DNA of 64,000 nt, from the NCBI RefSeq assembly GCF_902506065.1, contig NZ_LR732912.1, positions 646,517 through 710,516 on the forward strand, read 5' to 3'. This document shows positions 45,473-52,771 of this stretch, piece after piece. The notes under the pieces are model-generated. The model was given only the letters and a program-made list of their open reading frames with translations. It did no database searches and had not been told where the DNA came from. The position numbers were made by a program, and so were the translations under genes. Within the stretch, counting starts at the first letter, position 1. The number at the start of each line of letters is the position of its first letter. Source of the DNA: Arthrobacter sp. 9V. GTDB lineage: Bacteria; Actinomycetota; Actinomycetes; Actinomycetales; Micrococcaceae.

Positions 45473-46228
45473 ATGGCTGAAAAAGCCTCCGGAGGCGTGC
45501 AGTCCGTTGAGCGCGTCTTTGAACTGCTGGAACTGATCACGGACGCGGGCGGCGACGTCACGCTGAGCGAACTTTCGTCGTCCACGGATCTGCCCCTGCC
45601 CACCATTCACCGCCTTTTGCGGACCCTGGTGTCCCTGGGCTACATCCGTCAGCTGCCCAACCGCCGCTACGCATTGGGCCCGCGGCTCATCCGGCTTGGC
45701 GAAGGAGCCAGCAAGCAGCTCGGCGCCGTGGCCCGTCCCCAGCTGAAGACCCTGGTGGAACGCCTCGGCGAGACCTCCAACATGGCCGTGCTGGATTCGG
45801 ACATGGTCATTTACGTTGCCCAGGTCCCGTCCATGCACTCCATGCGGATGTTCACCGAAGTGGGCCGCCGCGCCCACACGCACGATACCGGCGTGGGCAA
45901 AGCCATCCTCGCCCAGCTGGACGACGAAGTTGTCCGCGGGATCGTGGCCCGCACCGGCATGCCTACCCCTACGGCCAAGAGCATCGGCGACATCGACTCC
46001 CTGCTCGCTGACTTGAAGCTCATCCGCGAACGTGGCTACTCCATTGACGAGGAAGAGCAGGAGCTCGGCGTCCGCTGCTTCGCCATGGCCGTTCCCAATG
46101 CACCCACCCCGACCGCGATCTCCGTGTCCGGGCCCATTACCCGCGTTGACCAGAGCTTCGCCGACCGCGCCGTGCCCATGCTGCGTGAAGCCGCCATGGC
46201 GATCTCTGCGGAGCTCAACCAGAACTAA
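45473..46228 (+). CDS. IclR family transcriptional regulator (AllR-like)
   Basis: A 251-aa IclR regulator. The winged helix covers residues ~8-68 (SVERVFELLELITDAGGDVT, LSELSSSTDLPLPTIHRLLR); the C-terminal GAF-like effector domain shows LVERLGETSNMAVLDSDM, RAHTHDTGVGKAILA and LGVRCFAMAVPN. AllR-type members respond to allantoin or glyoxylate. Its position, divergent from the glyoxylate/ureide operon and next to the permease and uricase genes, makes it the likely regulator of the cluster. A strong terminator follows. Confidence 0.94.
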   Translation: MAEKASGGVQSVERVFELLELITDAGGDVTLSELSSSTDLPLPTIHRLLRTLVSLGYIRQLPNRRYALGPRLIRLGEGASKQLGAVARPQLKTLVERLGETSNMAVLDSDMVIYVAQVPSMHSMRMFTEVGRRAHTHDTGVGKAILAQLDDEVVRGIVARTGMPTPTAKSIGDIDSLLADLKLIRERGYSIDEEEQELGVRCFAMAVPNAPTPTAISVSGPITRVDQSFADRAVPMLREAAMAISAELNQN

Positions 46229-46252
46229 CCCCCGCCGCCTCCGCGCCCTGGC

Positions 46253-46313
46253 GCCGAGTTGGCACTTAATGCCCATGTTTTCCAAAAACATGGGCATTAT
46301 TTGTCATCTCGGC
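46253..46313 (+). terminator. nested palindrome, terminator of the IclR gene
   Basis: Inner arms TAATGCCCATGTTTT (46267-46281) and AAAACATGGGCATTA (46285-46299) with a 3-base loop; outer GCCGAG / CTCGGC at 46253 and 46308. TTTG follows the inner hairpin. The two-tier symmetry looks like a dispersed repeat used as terminator. Confidence 0.7.
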
Positions 46314-46323
46314 ACGCGACAAA

Positions 46324-46358
46324 AGGCGGCAGTGTCCCCCAAGGAAACACTGCCGCCT
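46324..46358 (-). terminator. intrinsic terminator of the purine permease gene
   Basis: AGGCGGCAGTGT (46324-46335) and ACACTGCCGCCT (46347-46358) form a 12-bp stem. On the minus strand it is followed by TTTTGTCG, a conventional intrinsic terminator 24 bases after the permease stop. Confidence 0.8.
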
Positions 46359-46381
46359 GTTCTCATCTGCGCTATGAAGGG

Positions 46382-47899
46382 CTAGTGCTCTGACGCACTG
46401 GAGGTCTTGAGCGGGACTTCCTTGCCATCGGCGTCGATCAGTTTGCCGTTCTCAAACCGGTCGCCCTCGCTGAGGCACTTGATGTCCTCTTCGCTGACGA
46501 TCCTGTCAGTGCCCGCAACGAACACCGACTGGTTGTCCGAGTTGCCGGCCTTGAGGTGGTTGAAGAGGATGTTCAGCAGGATGGCCATGACGGCTGCCGA
46601 GCTGATGCCGGAGTGGAAGATCGTGGCGAACCAGGACGGGAACTGATCGTAGAACTTGGGGGCGGCGATGGGGATCATGCCGAATCCAATGGAAGCCGCC
46701 ACGATGATCAGGTTCATGTTGTTCTTGTACTCAACCTTTGCCAGGGTACGGATACCGCTGGCTGCCACCGTACCGAAAAGTACGACGCCGGCGCCGCCCA
46801 GGACGGGCGTCGGAACCGCTGCCACAACGCGGCCCAGGATCGGCAGGAGGCCCAGGATCACCAGGATGAGGCCGCCGGCGCTGACGACGAAGCGGCTCTT
46901 GATGCCCGTGATGGCAACCAAGCCAACGTTCTGTGCGAAAGCGCTCTGGGTAAAGGAGTTGAACAGCGGGGAGATGGCGCTGGAGAGCATGTCTGCGCGG
47001 AGGCCGTCGCCGATGCGGCGTGAATCCACCTTGGTGTCCACAATCTCGCCCACTGCGATGATGTCCGCCGAGGTCTCCGTTAGGGTCACCAGGATGACGA
47101 TCAGCATGGAGATGATGGCTGCGACTTCAAAGGTGGGAGCGCCGAAAGCAAACGGCGTGGGGAAAGCGACGATGTCGCCTTGGCCAACCTTGGAGAAGTC
47201 AGCCATTCCGGCAATGAGCGCAATGATGGTGCCGATCACCATGGCCAGCAGGATGGAGAGCCGGGAAATAGCGGCGTTGCCAACCTTGCTCAGGAGCAGG
47301 ACGACGCCCATGGTCGCTGCTGCGAGGCCGATGTTGGCCATGCTGCCGTAGTTATCTGCCTTGGCGTTTCCGCCCATGGCCCAGTTTGCTGCCACCGGCA
47401 TCAGTGTCAGGCCGATGGTAGTGATGACGGTGCCCGTCACCACCGGCGGGAAGAACTTGATGATCTTGGAGAACAGGGGAGTAATGGCCAGCCCGATCAG
47501 CGAGGCCACAATGACCGAGCCGAACACCGCCTGGATCCCGCCGCCGCCTTGGACAATCGCCACCATGGTGGAAACGCCGGCGAAGGAAACACCCTGGACC
47601 AGCGGCAGCTGCGAGCCGAACCACGGGATGCCCACCGTCTGAAGGATGGTGGCCAGGCCGCCCACAAACAAACAGGCGGCGATCAAAAGGCCGATGTCCT
47701 GTGAGTTCATGCCGGCCGCTGCACCGATGATCAAGGGCGGGGCAATGATTCCGCCGTACATGGTGAGGACGTGCTGGAAGCCGTAGGCAAAGGTGCTTCC
47801 GATGGAGAGTCGCTTGTCCTCGGGCCGCTCGGGTCGCCCTGCGCGTTCTGCGCGGGACGAGGTGGTATTCGCGGGGCGGGACTTCTTGTTGATGTTCAT
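46382..47899 (-). CDS. NCS2 (NAT) xanthine/urate permease
   Basis: A 505-aa nucleobase:cation symporter of the NAT/NCS2 family with 14 membrane segments. The NAT signature is QNVGLVAITGIKSRFV, close to that of E. coli xanthine permeases (NNGxxxxTGxxSR), and TMYGGIIAPPLIIG is the helix-1 motif (QHVLxMYxG). With uricase 188 bases upstream on the same strand, urate or xanthine import is likely. A ~60-residue hydrophilic C-terminal extension follows the last helix. Two direct repeats (TCTGCCATGAAC and GTTAGCCAGAC, each twice) lie just upstream of the ATG. Confidence 0.93.
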   Translation of the reverse strand: MNINKKSRPANTTSSRAERAGRPERPEDKRLSIGSTFAYGFQHVLTMYGGIIAPPLIIGAAAGMNSQDIGLLIAACLFVGGLATILQTVGIPWFGSQLPLVQGVSFAGVSTMVAIVQGGGGIQAVFGSVIVASLIGLAITPLFSKIIKFFPPVVTGTVITTIGLTLMPVAANWAMGGNAKADNYGSMANIGLAAATMGVVLLLSKVGNAAISRLSILLAMVIGTIIALIAGMADFSKVGQGDIVAFPTPFAFGAPTFEVAAIISMLIVILVTLTETSADIIAVGEIVDTKVDSRRIGDGLRADMLSSAISPLFNSFTQSAFAQNVGLVAITGIKSRFVVSAGGLILVILGLLPILGRVVAAVPTPVLGGAGVVLFGTVAASGIRTLAKVEYKNNMNLIIVAASIGFGMIPIAAPKFYDQFPSWFATIFHSGISSAAVMAILLNILFNHLKAGNSDNQSVFVAGTDRIVSEEDIKCLSEGDRFENGKLIDADGKEVPLKTSSASEH

Positions 47900-47981
47900 G
47901 GCAGACTTTCTGGGTTCATGGCAGACGTCTTCGTCTGGCTAACTGTGTCTGGCTAACAAAATCTTTGGTTTTGGGGTTGGT

Positions 47982-48036
47982 TTTGTGTGCAGGTCCGGCC
48001 TTTACGGGGCGCCGTTGGGGTGGACCTGCACACAAA
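47982..48036 (-). terminator. 15-bp inverted repeat between uricase and permease genes
   Basis: TTTGTGTGCAGGTCC (47982-47996) and GGACCTGCACACAAA (48022-48036) are perfect reverse complements around a 25-base loop. It lies 52 bases after the uricase stop and could separate uricase from permease transcription or act as a regulatory site for the permease. Confidence 0.6.
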
Positions 48037-48087
48037 GCCTTGAGGTACTGCTCTTGTTGTGCGCGTTAGCGCTGCTTTGGTGCGGGT

Positions 48088-49002
48088 TTAGCAGAAGCCG
48101 GCGATGCCGCTCCAGGCAACCGGTGCAGCCTCGATGTTCTCGCGCTGGACGGTGGCTTCGATCAGGCCGTACGGACGATCCGCGGCGAAGAAGACCTCGT
48201 TGGGGTTGTCCAGGCCGAACGGGCTCAGGTCAACCAGGAAGTGGTGCTTGTTGGGCATGGAGAACTTGATCTCGTCCACTTCGCTGTGTGCTTCCAGGAC
48301 CTTCTTGCCCATGTCGAACAGCGTCTGCTGCAGGGCGTGGGAGTAGTTTTCCGTGAAGCCTTCGAGCAGGAGGGCCTTGATGTCCTCGTAGCTCTTGTTG
48401 AAATCCGTGCCGGCGAAGTCAAGGTTGGTGTTGTAGCGCCAGCGGGCGGATACATCGGTGGCCAGGATACGGTCGGTGGTTTCAGGCAGGGTGGTGTACT
48501 TATCCCGCGGGTAACCCACAAAACCGGACTGCGTGGTCTTCAGGACGGTAAGGTCCTTGAGGCCGCTGATCAGGTGTGTGGTGGCGCCATCGCGGACGAC
48601 GACGGCGGTACGCACCTCTTGTCCGTTGCGGACGAAGCTGTGGTCGTGTCCCTCGCCGTGGGCCTGGATGCGATCCCAGCTGTAGGCTTCGGCTTCCCAG
48701 CGTCCGCCGGTAACCCAGTCGAATCCGCCGGTGAAGTGGTCTGCGAGGCGAAGCAGGAAGGACTCGGGTGAGCCGACGCCTTCACGGGCAAAGGCATACA
48801 CCGTGTTCTTCTGGGTGTCGGTGGCAACCACGTGGCCGTTGTCGCCTTGGAGGTGGGCCGCTTGGAAGTCGCCCCGCAGCTGCGAGGTGACGTTCAAGTC
48901 TTCGATGTGGTGGCGGTCGGTATCCCGGGTGACCTTGACGACGCGGACTTCTGCTTTGCCGTACTGGTTTTCGCCGAGGACGATGTTGTTGCTCATGGTC
49001 AT
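48088..49002 (-). CDS. urate oxidase (factor-independent uricase)
   Basis: A 304-aa cofactor-free uricase oxidising urate to 5-hydroxyisourate. It matches the Arthrobacter globiformis enzyme as I know it: VLGENQYGKAEVRVVKVTRD (catalytic Lys), VVATDTQKNTVYAFAREG (Thr), GFDWVTGGRWEA, DKYTTLPETTDRILATDVSA, KHHFLVDLSPFG and the C-terminal IAGFC. The length is normal. Start ATG 49002 (or 48996) with TTGGGA upstream. A TGGAACCTAGGTTCCA palindrome and a T-tract hairpin lie upstream, suggesting regulated initiation or attenuation. Hydroxyisourate hydrolase and OHCU decarboxylase genes are not adjacent. Confidence 0.97.
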   Translation of the reverse strand: MTMSNNIVLGENQYGKAEVRVVKVTRDTDRHHIEDLNVTSQLRGDFQAAHLQGDNGHVVATDTQKNTVYAFAREGVGSPESFLLRLADHFTGGFDWVTGGRWEAEAYSWDRIQAHGEGHDHSFVRNGQEVRTAVVVRDGATTHLISGLKDLTVLKTTQSGFVGYPRDKYTTLPETTDRILATDVSARWRYNTNLDFAGTDFNKSYEDIKALLLEGFTENYSHALQQTLFDMGKKVLEAHSEVDEIKFSMPNKHHFLVDLSPFGLDNPNEVFFAADRPYGLIEATVQRENIEAAPVAWSGIAGFC

Positions 49003-49020
49003 ATCCCAACTTCTGTGAGG

Positions 49021-49036
49021 TGGAACCTAGGTTCCA
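49021..49036 (-). promoter_or_regulatory. 16-bp palindrome in the uricase promoter
   Basis: TGGAACCTAGGTTCCA is a perfect palindrome 19 bases upstream of the uricase ATG. The TGGAAC/GTTCCA halves resemble sites of IclR-type regulators, and the IclR gene is 3 kb away. Confidence 0.6.
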
Positions 49037-49089
49037 TCAATGAAATTAAGCGCGTGTTTCCACTGCGTTTCTGGTGGCGCTGACCCAAC

Positions 49090-49200
49090 AAAAAAGAGCC
49101 AGCATCCATGGATGCCAGCTCATTACGACCCTGCCTGCTGCTCTCAGGTTACGTGACCTACGCCACGAACTGATTCGAGAGTAGCGCACTATTTCGACTT
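49090..49200 (-). ncRNA. candidate small RNA or uricase leader attenuator
   Basis: Minus strand: a -10-like TATACA (near 49204) is followed by about 75 bases with pairing GCTACTCTC with GAGAGCAGC and GGTCACGTAACC, then GAGC-CA-GCATCC / GGATGC-CA-GCTC (49096-49121) and six T (49095-49090), an excellent intrinsic terminator. It precedes uricase by about 90 bases on the same strand, so it could end a separate ~105-nt RNA or attenuate uricase transcription. No Rfam family is recognised. Confidence 0.45.
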
Positions 49201-49327
49201 ATGTATACGGGTTTCGAAGGATCGTTATGAAGCATCCAAATGTGACCGGGGCAACTCGCTTTGCTCGGGCGGGGGCCTTGACGCCTGCTTTGGCCACTGC
49301 CTACACTTTCCACATAACAATAAAAGT

Positions 49328-49344
49328 TTTCCGAAAGACGGAAA
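49328..49344 (+). promoter_or_regulatory. TTTCCG-N5-CGGAAA palindrome
   Basis: TTTCCG, AAAGA, CGGAAA lies 28 bases upstream of the 58-aa gene. A similar element with the same 5-base spacer (TTAATTTCG-N5-CGAAATTAA) lies at 54321-54343 between the deaminase genes. Confidence 0.5.
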
Positions 49345-49372
49345 CTGTTTGCATGGGAAAGAGGAGGAACAG

Positions 49373-49549
49373 ATGGACTCGAAGGATACGAACAACGTCG
49401 TGGAATTCCCGTCGCCGGGTCAGGAGCTGTACCTGCCCTTCGGTGCAACAGATCCCGACTTCTATATTCCGGCCGACTGTGACCGCAAAGCCGGCGGGTT
49501 CTCCCGATGGCTGCGCGCGCTCCCTGTGTTCGGTCGGCAGCGTCCCTAG
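49373..49549 (+). CDS. 58-aa hypothetical protein
   Basis: A small soluble protein starting MDSKDTNNVVEFPSPGQELY, continuing LPFGATDPDFYIPADCDRK and ending GFSRWLRALPVFGRQRP. No family is recognised. GAGGAGG stands six bases before the ATG, a palindrome lies in its promoter region and a hairpin terminator follows (49646-49681), so it looks like a real monocistronic gene. It sits between uricase and the repeat-bounded accessory block. Function unknown. Confidence 0.7.
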   Translation: MDSKDTNNVVEFPSPGQELYLPFGATDPDFYIPADCDRKAGGFSRWLRALPVFGRQRP

Positions 49550-49645
49550 GATCTTTCCGTCATCAGCGGCCCCCTTTCTTCGGACAGGGAACCCTGCCGC
49601 TGCGGGAATTTTCATGGGCACGGACTCTGCGCAACAGAGCCAACG

Positions 49646-49681
49646 AGGCGGGCGATACCAGGGGAGGTATCGTCCGCCTTT
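49646..49681 (+). terminator. hairpin downstream of the 58-aa gene
   Basis: AGGCGGGCGATACC (49646-49659) pairs with GGTATCGTCCGCCTT (49666-49680) around AGGGGA, followed by TCC. Confidence 0.65.
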
Positions 49682-49724
49682 CCGCTGCCTGCGCCAGGTT
49701 GTCCTCCCCGTGTTGCCTTGCCCG

Positions 49725-49795
49725 CCCGTTTCGGGGGTTCCCTGCTCACCGTGCCGTGCGCACGGCATGGTTGGCAGCGAACCCCCGAGTCCGGC
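49725..49795 (+). repeat. palindromic repeat family 4, copy 1 (71 nt)
   Basis: It shows CCCGTTTCGGGGGTTCCCTG, a centre CCGTGCCGTGCGCACGGCAT and CGAACCCCCGAGTCCGG. It abuts the stop codon of the DUF559 gene (49796). Copies 2 and 3 lie at 50795-50865 and 52690-52761. Confidence 0.85.
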
Positions 49796-50734
49796 CTAGC
49801 TCGTTGCCCTGAGCACCCGCAGCACGCTGGTTTTGAACTCCTGCTCCCTGAACAGGTGCTGCCACTTGATGCGAATGAACGTCCAGCCGAGCTCGCTCAA
49901 GGCCTTCTCACGCAGCCGTTCCTGGTAAATCACCTCGTCGGTAGGCGCGTAGTCGAAATACTTCACCCGTCCATCGAACTCCAGCGCAACCTTCTTTTTC
50001 TTCCACGCAAAGTCGAGCCGATGGCGACCCTCCGCTGACGTGACCTCCACCTGCAAATCGGGCATGTCTATCTGTAACCGCTGGAGCAATTCGCGGGTGA
50101 GTGTTTCCCCGGGCGACTCTGACCTGGCATCTGCATTCTCCAAAGCCCGCCGAAGAGTCAGAACCCCACTGCGTCCGGCCATCGATGCGCACATTTGCTG
50201 CATCCTCACGGCATCGGCACCCTTTCTCAGGGCGTGATCCATCAAAATCAGGGCTTGTTTGTAGTTCAGCATGCGGCAGCAATCCACCACCGTTTGTTCC
50301 AAGCTGGTGCATGGCATCCCCTGAATGAAAGCAACGCCGCCCGTTAGTTTCTGGAGGCGGGTATGTGGAATCACGTCACCGCCATGAGAAGTGGAAGACG
50401 CTGTGGTTTCCGTGGTGATGTGGACCTTGTCATCCACGTTCCACAGGAATAATCCGTGGAGGCGCGCGGCCGAGGTGTGGCTGTAAACCGAGCCGCCGGC
50501 CGCCGTCGTAAGTGTTCCGTGGGCGTGCGCGGCAATCAGCTGCATACTGCGGATCCATGGTTTCTGGGCTGTCCATGTGCTGCCTCGGATATAGCAGCCG
50601 CGGCGTAGGCGGACCAGATCCCCTGAACGGACCAGCAAGGCAATTCTTCGATCGTGTATCCCTGCTTCATGCAGCTCGTTGGTCCGCCACAAATCCATTC
50701 CCCGGGGTAGTCGATCACTGATGCTCTTTGTCAT
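49796..50734 (-). CDS. AbiEi-like / DUF559 endonuclease-fold protein
   Basis: A 312-aa protein. The N-terminal ~60 residues form a winged helix like AbiEi antitoxins ([40 protein letters not shown]); the C-terminal ~110 residues form a DUF559/Vsr-like nuclease fold (RHRLDFAWKKKKVALEFDGR, ALSELGWTFIRIKWQHLF) with the PD-(D/E)xK-type LDFAW...VALEFDG pattern. Such proteins are frequent and of unknown role in actinobacteria; no toxin gene is adjacent. It is bounded by copies 1 and 2 of the 71-nt palindromic repeat, which suggests an accessory insertion. Confidence 0.85.
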   Translation of the reverse strand: MTKSISDRLPRGMDLWRTNELHEAGIHDRRIALLVRSGDLVRLRRGCYIRGSTWTAQKPWIRSMQLIAAHAHGTLTTAAGGSVYSHTSAARLHGLFLWNVDDKVHITTETTASSTSHGGDVIPHTRLQKLTGGVAFIQGMPCTSLEQTVVDCCRMLNYKQALILMDHALRKGADAVRMQQMCASMAGRSGVLTLRRALENADARSESPGETLTRELLQRLQIDMPDLQVEVTSAEGRHRLDFAWKKKKVALEFDGRVKYFDYAPTDEVIYQERLREKALSELGWTFIRIKWQHLFREQEFKTSVLRVLRATS

Positions 50735-50794
50735 GAGTCAAGCGTCGAATGAGCAGGAGATCCGGCACAGGGGCGAGTTGGCCTATGTGGAGAA

Positions 50795-50865
50795 CCGGCG
50801 TCGATGGTTCCCTGCGGACCGTGCCGTGCGCACGGCACCCTGAGCAGGGAACCATCGAAACGGGC
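50795..50865 (+). repeat. palindromic repeat family 4, copy 2 (71 nt)
   Basis: CCGGCGTCGATGGTTCCCTG, the centre CCGTGCCGTGCGCACGGCA, then CAGGGAACCATCGAAACGGG. The arm bases differ from the other copies (GATGG for GGGGG) but remain complementary, a sign of selection or conversion on structure. Confidence 0.85.
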
Positions 50866-50899
50866 GGCATGGCGGATTTAGGCTTCCCGTATGCTGGGT

Positions 50900-51130
50900 C
50901 GACGACCACCTACGGGTACCTCAAGGTCGTGGCGGCCCTGACCGGACACGGGCCGCAACCTCTCGCTCCACCGGGCCGTCTACAGGCGGTGTCCGGCAGA
51001 GATGGAGAATCCGACGCGCATCGCCGCGCCGTGCCAGGCGATGTCCTGGCTGAAACCCTGCCAAGGCAGGTGGCGAATAGAGCCGGCTGGGGAGACGGCA
51101 CCGAGGCAGCTTCACTTTGGCTGCTACTCA
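50900..51130 (+). ncRNA. candidate structured 5' leader of the lipoprotein gene
   Basis: Successive complementary segments: ACGACC/GGTCGT, GCGGCCC/GGGCCGC, CCGGACAC/GTGTCCGG, GCCAGG/CCTGGC, CCTGCC/GGCAGG and GCAGC/GCTGC, ending at the ribosome site AAAGGA. High GC content alone favours pairing, so this is suggestive only. It does not fit the riboswitch consensus sequences I know (cobalamin, c-di-AMP, c-di-GMP, SAM, TPP). Confidence 0.3.
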
Positions 51131-51144
51131 AAGGAATGCAAGTC

Positions 51145-52680
51145 ATGAAACTCAAGGTCTCAATTTTCGTGGCGGTGATGGCGTTGGCTCTTTCCGGGTG
51201 CACAACGCCTGAACCCCAGCCAACCCCAAGTGCCACCGCGACTTCGACGGAGACACCAACTGAAACGGCGACGGCGACATCCACGCCGACACCGACACCG
51301 ACGGTCACGCCAACACCTACAACGACGGCGACTGCCACACCTACCGCGACGCCAACACCGACAGCGACGGCGACTGCCACACCTACCGCGACGGCGACTG
51401 CCACACCTACCGCGACGCCAACACCGACAGCGACGGCGACTGCCACACCTACCGCGACGGCGACTGCCACACCCACCGCGACGCCCACCCCCACACCCAC
51501 CGCGACCCCGACGGTTCCGCCGACAGGCACCCTCACTAACCTGGCCAGGATTCCTTGGGACGGTGGTCCTGCCTACTGGGCAAAGTTCCCGGGCGCGGCG
51601 AGGCTCAACAATCCCAACATTTTCCCCATAGGTGTCTGGTACGGAAAGCCTTCCCACGCAGCCGCACTGAAGGACATCGGCGTCAACGTTTACCACAACG
51701 CAGAACACGACGGTTCGCCCATGAGCATGATCACCAACACGGGAATGCTGGTGATTCCCGGCGGCGAGTGGAGTCAATCCGAGGTGGGAACAAACCCGGG
51801 TGTTGTGGGGTGGGACACCGATGACGAATGCGAGATGGTGGGCCTGGGTTGCGGGAGTGTTTCTGCAGCCCAAAACCTGCAGGTCATGAAAAACCTGGTC
51901 TCGGAGATCAGGGCGAAGAACGATGGCCGGTTTGCGGCCGCGAACTACTCGAAGGGAATTTTCGGCACGTTCTGGGCTCCCGGTCTGATGGATGATTTCA
52001 TGGCCGCGGTGGACATGTCCTCCAATGACCAGTACTTCTATACCCGCGCCGATCTCCAGTTCGAGGCGGACCGGACGCCGTCGTGGCCCTCGGGTGCATC
52101 GGTGAAGACCTCCGCAGCGTATGGGTGGATCGTGGATCGTATGCGCTTCTACCAATCGAGCCCGGGGATCCAGCCGAATTGGGTGTTCGTTGAGTCGGCC
52201 CGGCCGTTCCTGGAAAGCAGCGCTGACCGCACCATCACACCCGAGCAGATGGAAGGTGCCATGTGGTCGGCCATCATCCATGAGGCAAGGGGTATCAACA
52301 TTTTCCAGCACAACAACGATTCCCAGTTCGGGACGTATTCGTTAGTGGACATTCCTGCGGACCGCAAGGCAAAGATCAAGGCCGCCTTGGCAGGGATCCA
52401 GGCGCTGGCACCTGTCCTCAACACACAAAGTTATGTGTGGGATGCTGGCGCCGCGGGTACGGACACCATGCTTAAGGCCAAGGACGGGAACGCCTACCTT
52501 TTCGCGGGCATCGGGCTAAACGGTGCCACCGGCTCGAAGAGGTTCACAGTTCCTGCCGGCATCACAGGTACCCAGGTGGAGGTGGTGGGCGAAGGCCGCA
52601 CCATCCAGATCTCCGGTGGCGGGTTCACGGATTCGTTCGCCAACGAGTACTCGCATCACGTATACAAGGTCACCATCTAA
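51145..52680 (+). CDS. lipoprotein with Thr/Pro repeat linker and glycosidase-like domain
   Basis: A 511-aa exported lipoprotein. Signal peptide MKLKVSIFVAVMALALSGC with lipobox LSGC; then ~115 residues of Ala/Thr/Pro repeats (TATPTATPTPT...), a wall-spanning stalk; then a ~380-residue domain opening NLARIPWDGGPAYWAKFPGA with FPIGVWYGKPSHAAALKDIG, GWDTDDECEM and FVESARPFLESS. The last part resembles TIM-barrel glycoside hydrolase-like surface proteins, but no family is certain. ATG 51145 has AAAGGA nine bases upstream. It is flanked by repeat family 4 copies 2 and 3. Confidence 0.8.
   Translation: MKLKVSIFVAVMALALSGCTTPEPQPTPSATATSTETPTETATATSTPTPTPTVTPTPTTTATATPTATPTPTATATATPTATATATPTATPTPTATATATPTATATATPTATPTPTPTATPTVPPTGTLTNLARIPWDGGPAYWAKFPGAARLNNPNIFPIGVWYGKPSHAAALKDIGVNVYHNAEHDGSPMSMITNTGMLVIPGGEWSQSEVGTNPGVVGWDTDDECEMVGLGCGSVSAAQNLQVMKNLVSEIRAKNDGRFAAANYSKGIFGTFWAPGLMDDFMAAVDMSSNDQYFYTRADLQFEADRTPSWPSGASVKTSAAYGWIVDRMRFYQSSPGIQPNWVFVESARPFLESSADRTITPEQMEGAMWSAIIHEARGINIFQHNNDSQFGTYSLVDIPADRKAKIKAALAGIQALAPVLNTQSYVWDAGAAGTDTMLKAKDGNAYLFAGIGLNGATGSKRFTVPAGITGTQVEVVGEGRTIQISGGGFTDSFANEYSHHVYKVTI
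51346..51477 (+). repeat. two 66-bp tandem coding repeats
   Basis: A 66-bp unit (starting GCGACGCCAACACCGACA) at 51346-51411 is repeated at 51412-51477, itself built from 24-bp subunits. It encodes the Ala/Thr/Pro stalk and is prone to copy-number change in steps of 22 or 8 residues. Confidence 0.85.
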
Positions 52681-52689
52681 CTGCACCCA

Positions 52690-52761
52690 CCCGTTTCGAG
52701 GGTTCCCTGCGAACAGTGCCGTACGCACGGCATCCTGCGCAGGGAACCCCCGAAAACGGGC
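52690..52761 (+). repeat. palindromic repeat family 4, copy 3 (72 nt)
   Basis: CCCGTTTCGAGGGTTCCCTG, the centre CAGTGCCGTACGCACGGCAT, then CAGGGAACCCCCGAAAACGG. It lies between the convergent lipoprotein and 8-oxoguanine deaminase genes, ten bases from each. Confidence 0.85.
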
Positions 52762-52771
52762 CAAGCAACAG

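Larger units (their letters stand above)
49003..49372. other. 370-base region upstream of uricase: operators, candidate small RNA
   Basis: No protein-coding signal. From left to right: a palindrome at 49021-49036, the shared 11-mer GTGTTTCCACT at 49054-49064, a minus-strand intrinsic terminator at 49090-49121 with structured sequence up to about 49198, a possible minus-strand -10 TATACA near 49204, and a TTTCCG-N5-CGGAAA palindrome at 49328-49344 before the small plus-strand gene. Confidence 0.55.
50735..51144. other. 410-base gene-free region: repeat copy and structured leader
   Basis: Repeat family 4 copy 2 lies at 50795-50865. From 50900 to 51130 there is no coding pattern but dense potential pairing on the plus strand upstream of the lipoprotein gene (see separate entry). 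An ORF reading in frame through the region lacks coding character and passes through the repeat. Confidence 0.55.

Noticed and set aside
49141..49200. Glycine riboswitch, because of CTCTCAGG near 49141
   Set aside because: The upstream aptamer core is absent and the adjacent gene on that strand is unrelated to glycine metabolism.
50749..51144. N-terminal extension of the lipoprotein gene upstream of 51145
   Set aside because: It would place 132 residues before an excellent signal peptide and lipobox and would read through a palindromic repeat. The ribosome site AAAGGA fits the start at 51145.
51230..51530. CRISPR-like array
   Set aside because: The regular repeats are in-frame codons for an Ala/Thr/Pro stalk, with no unique spacers and no cas genes.
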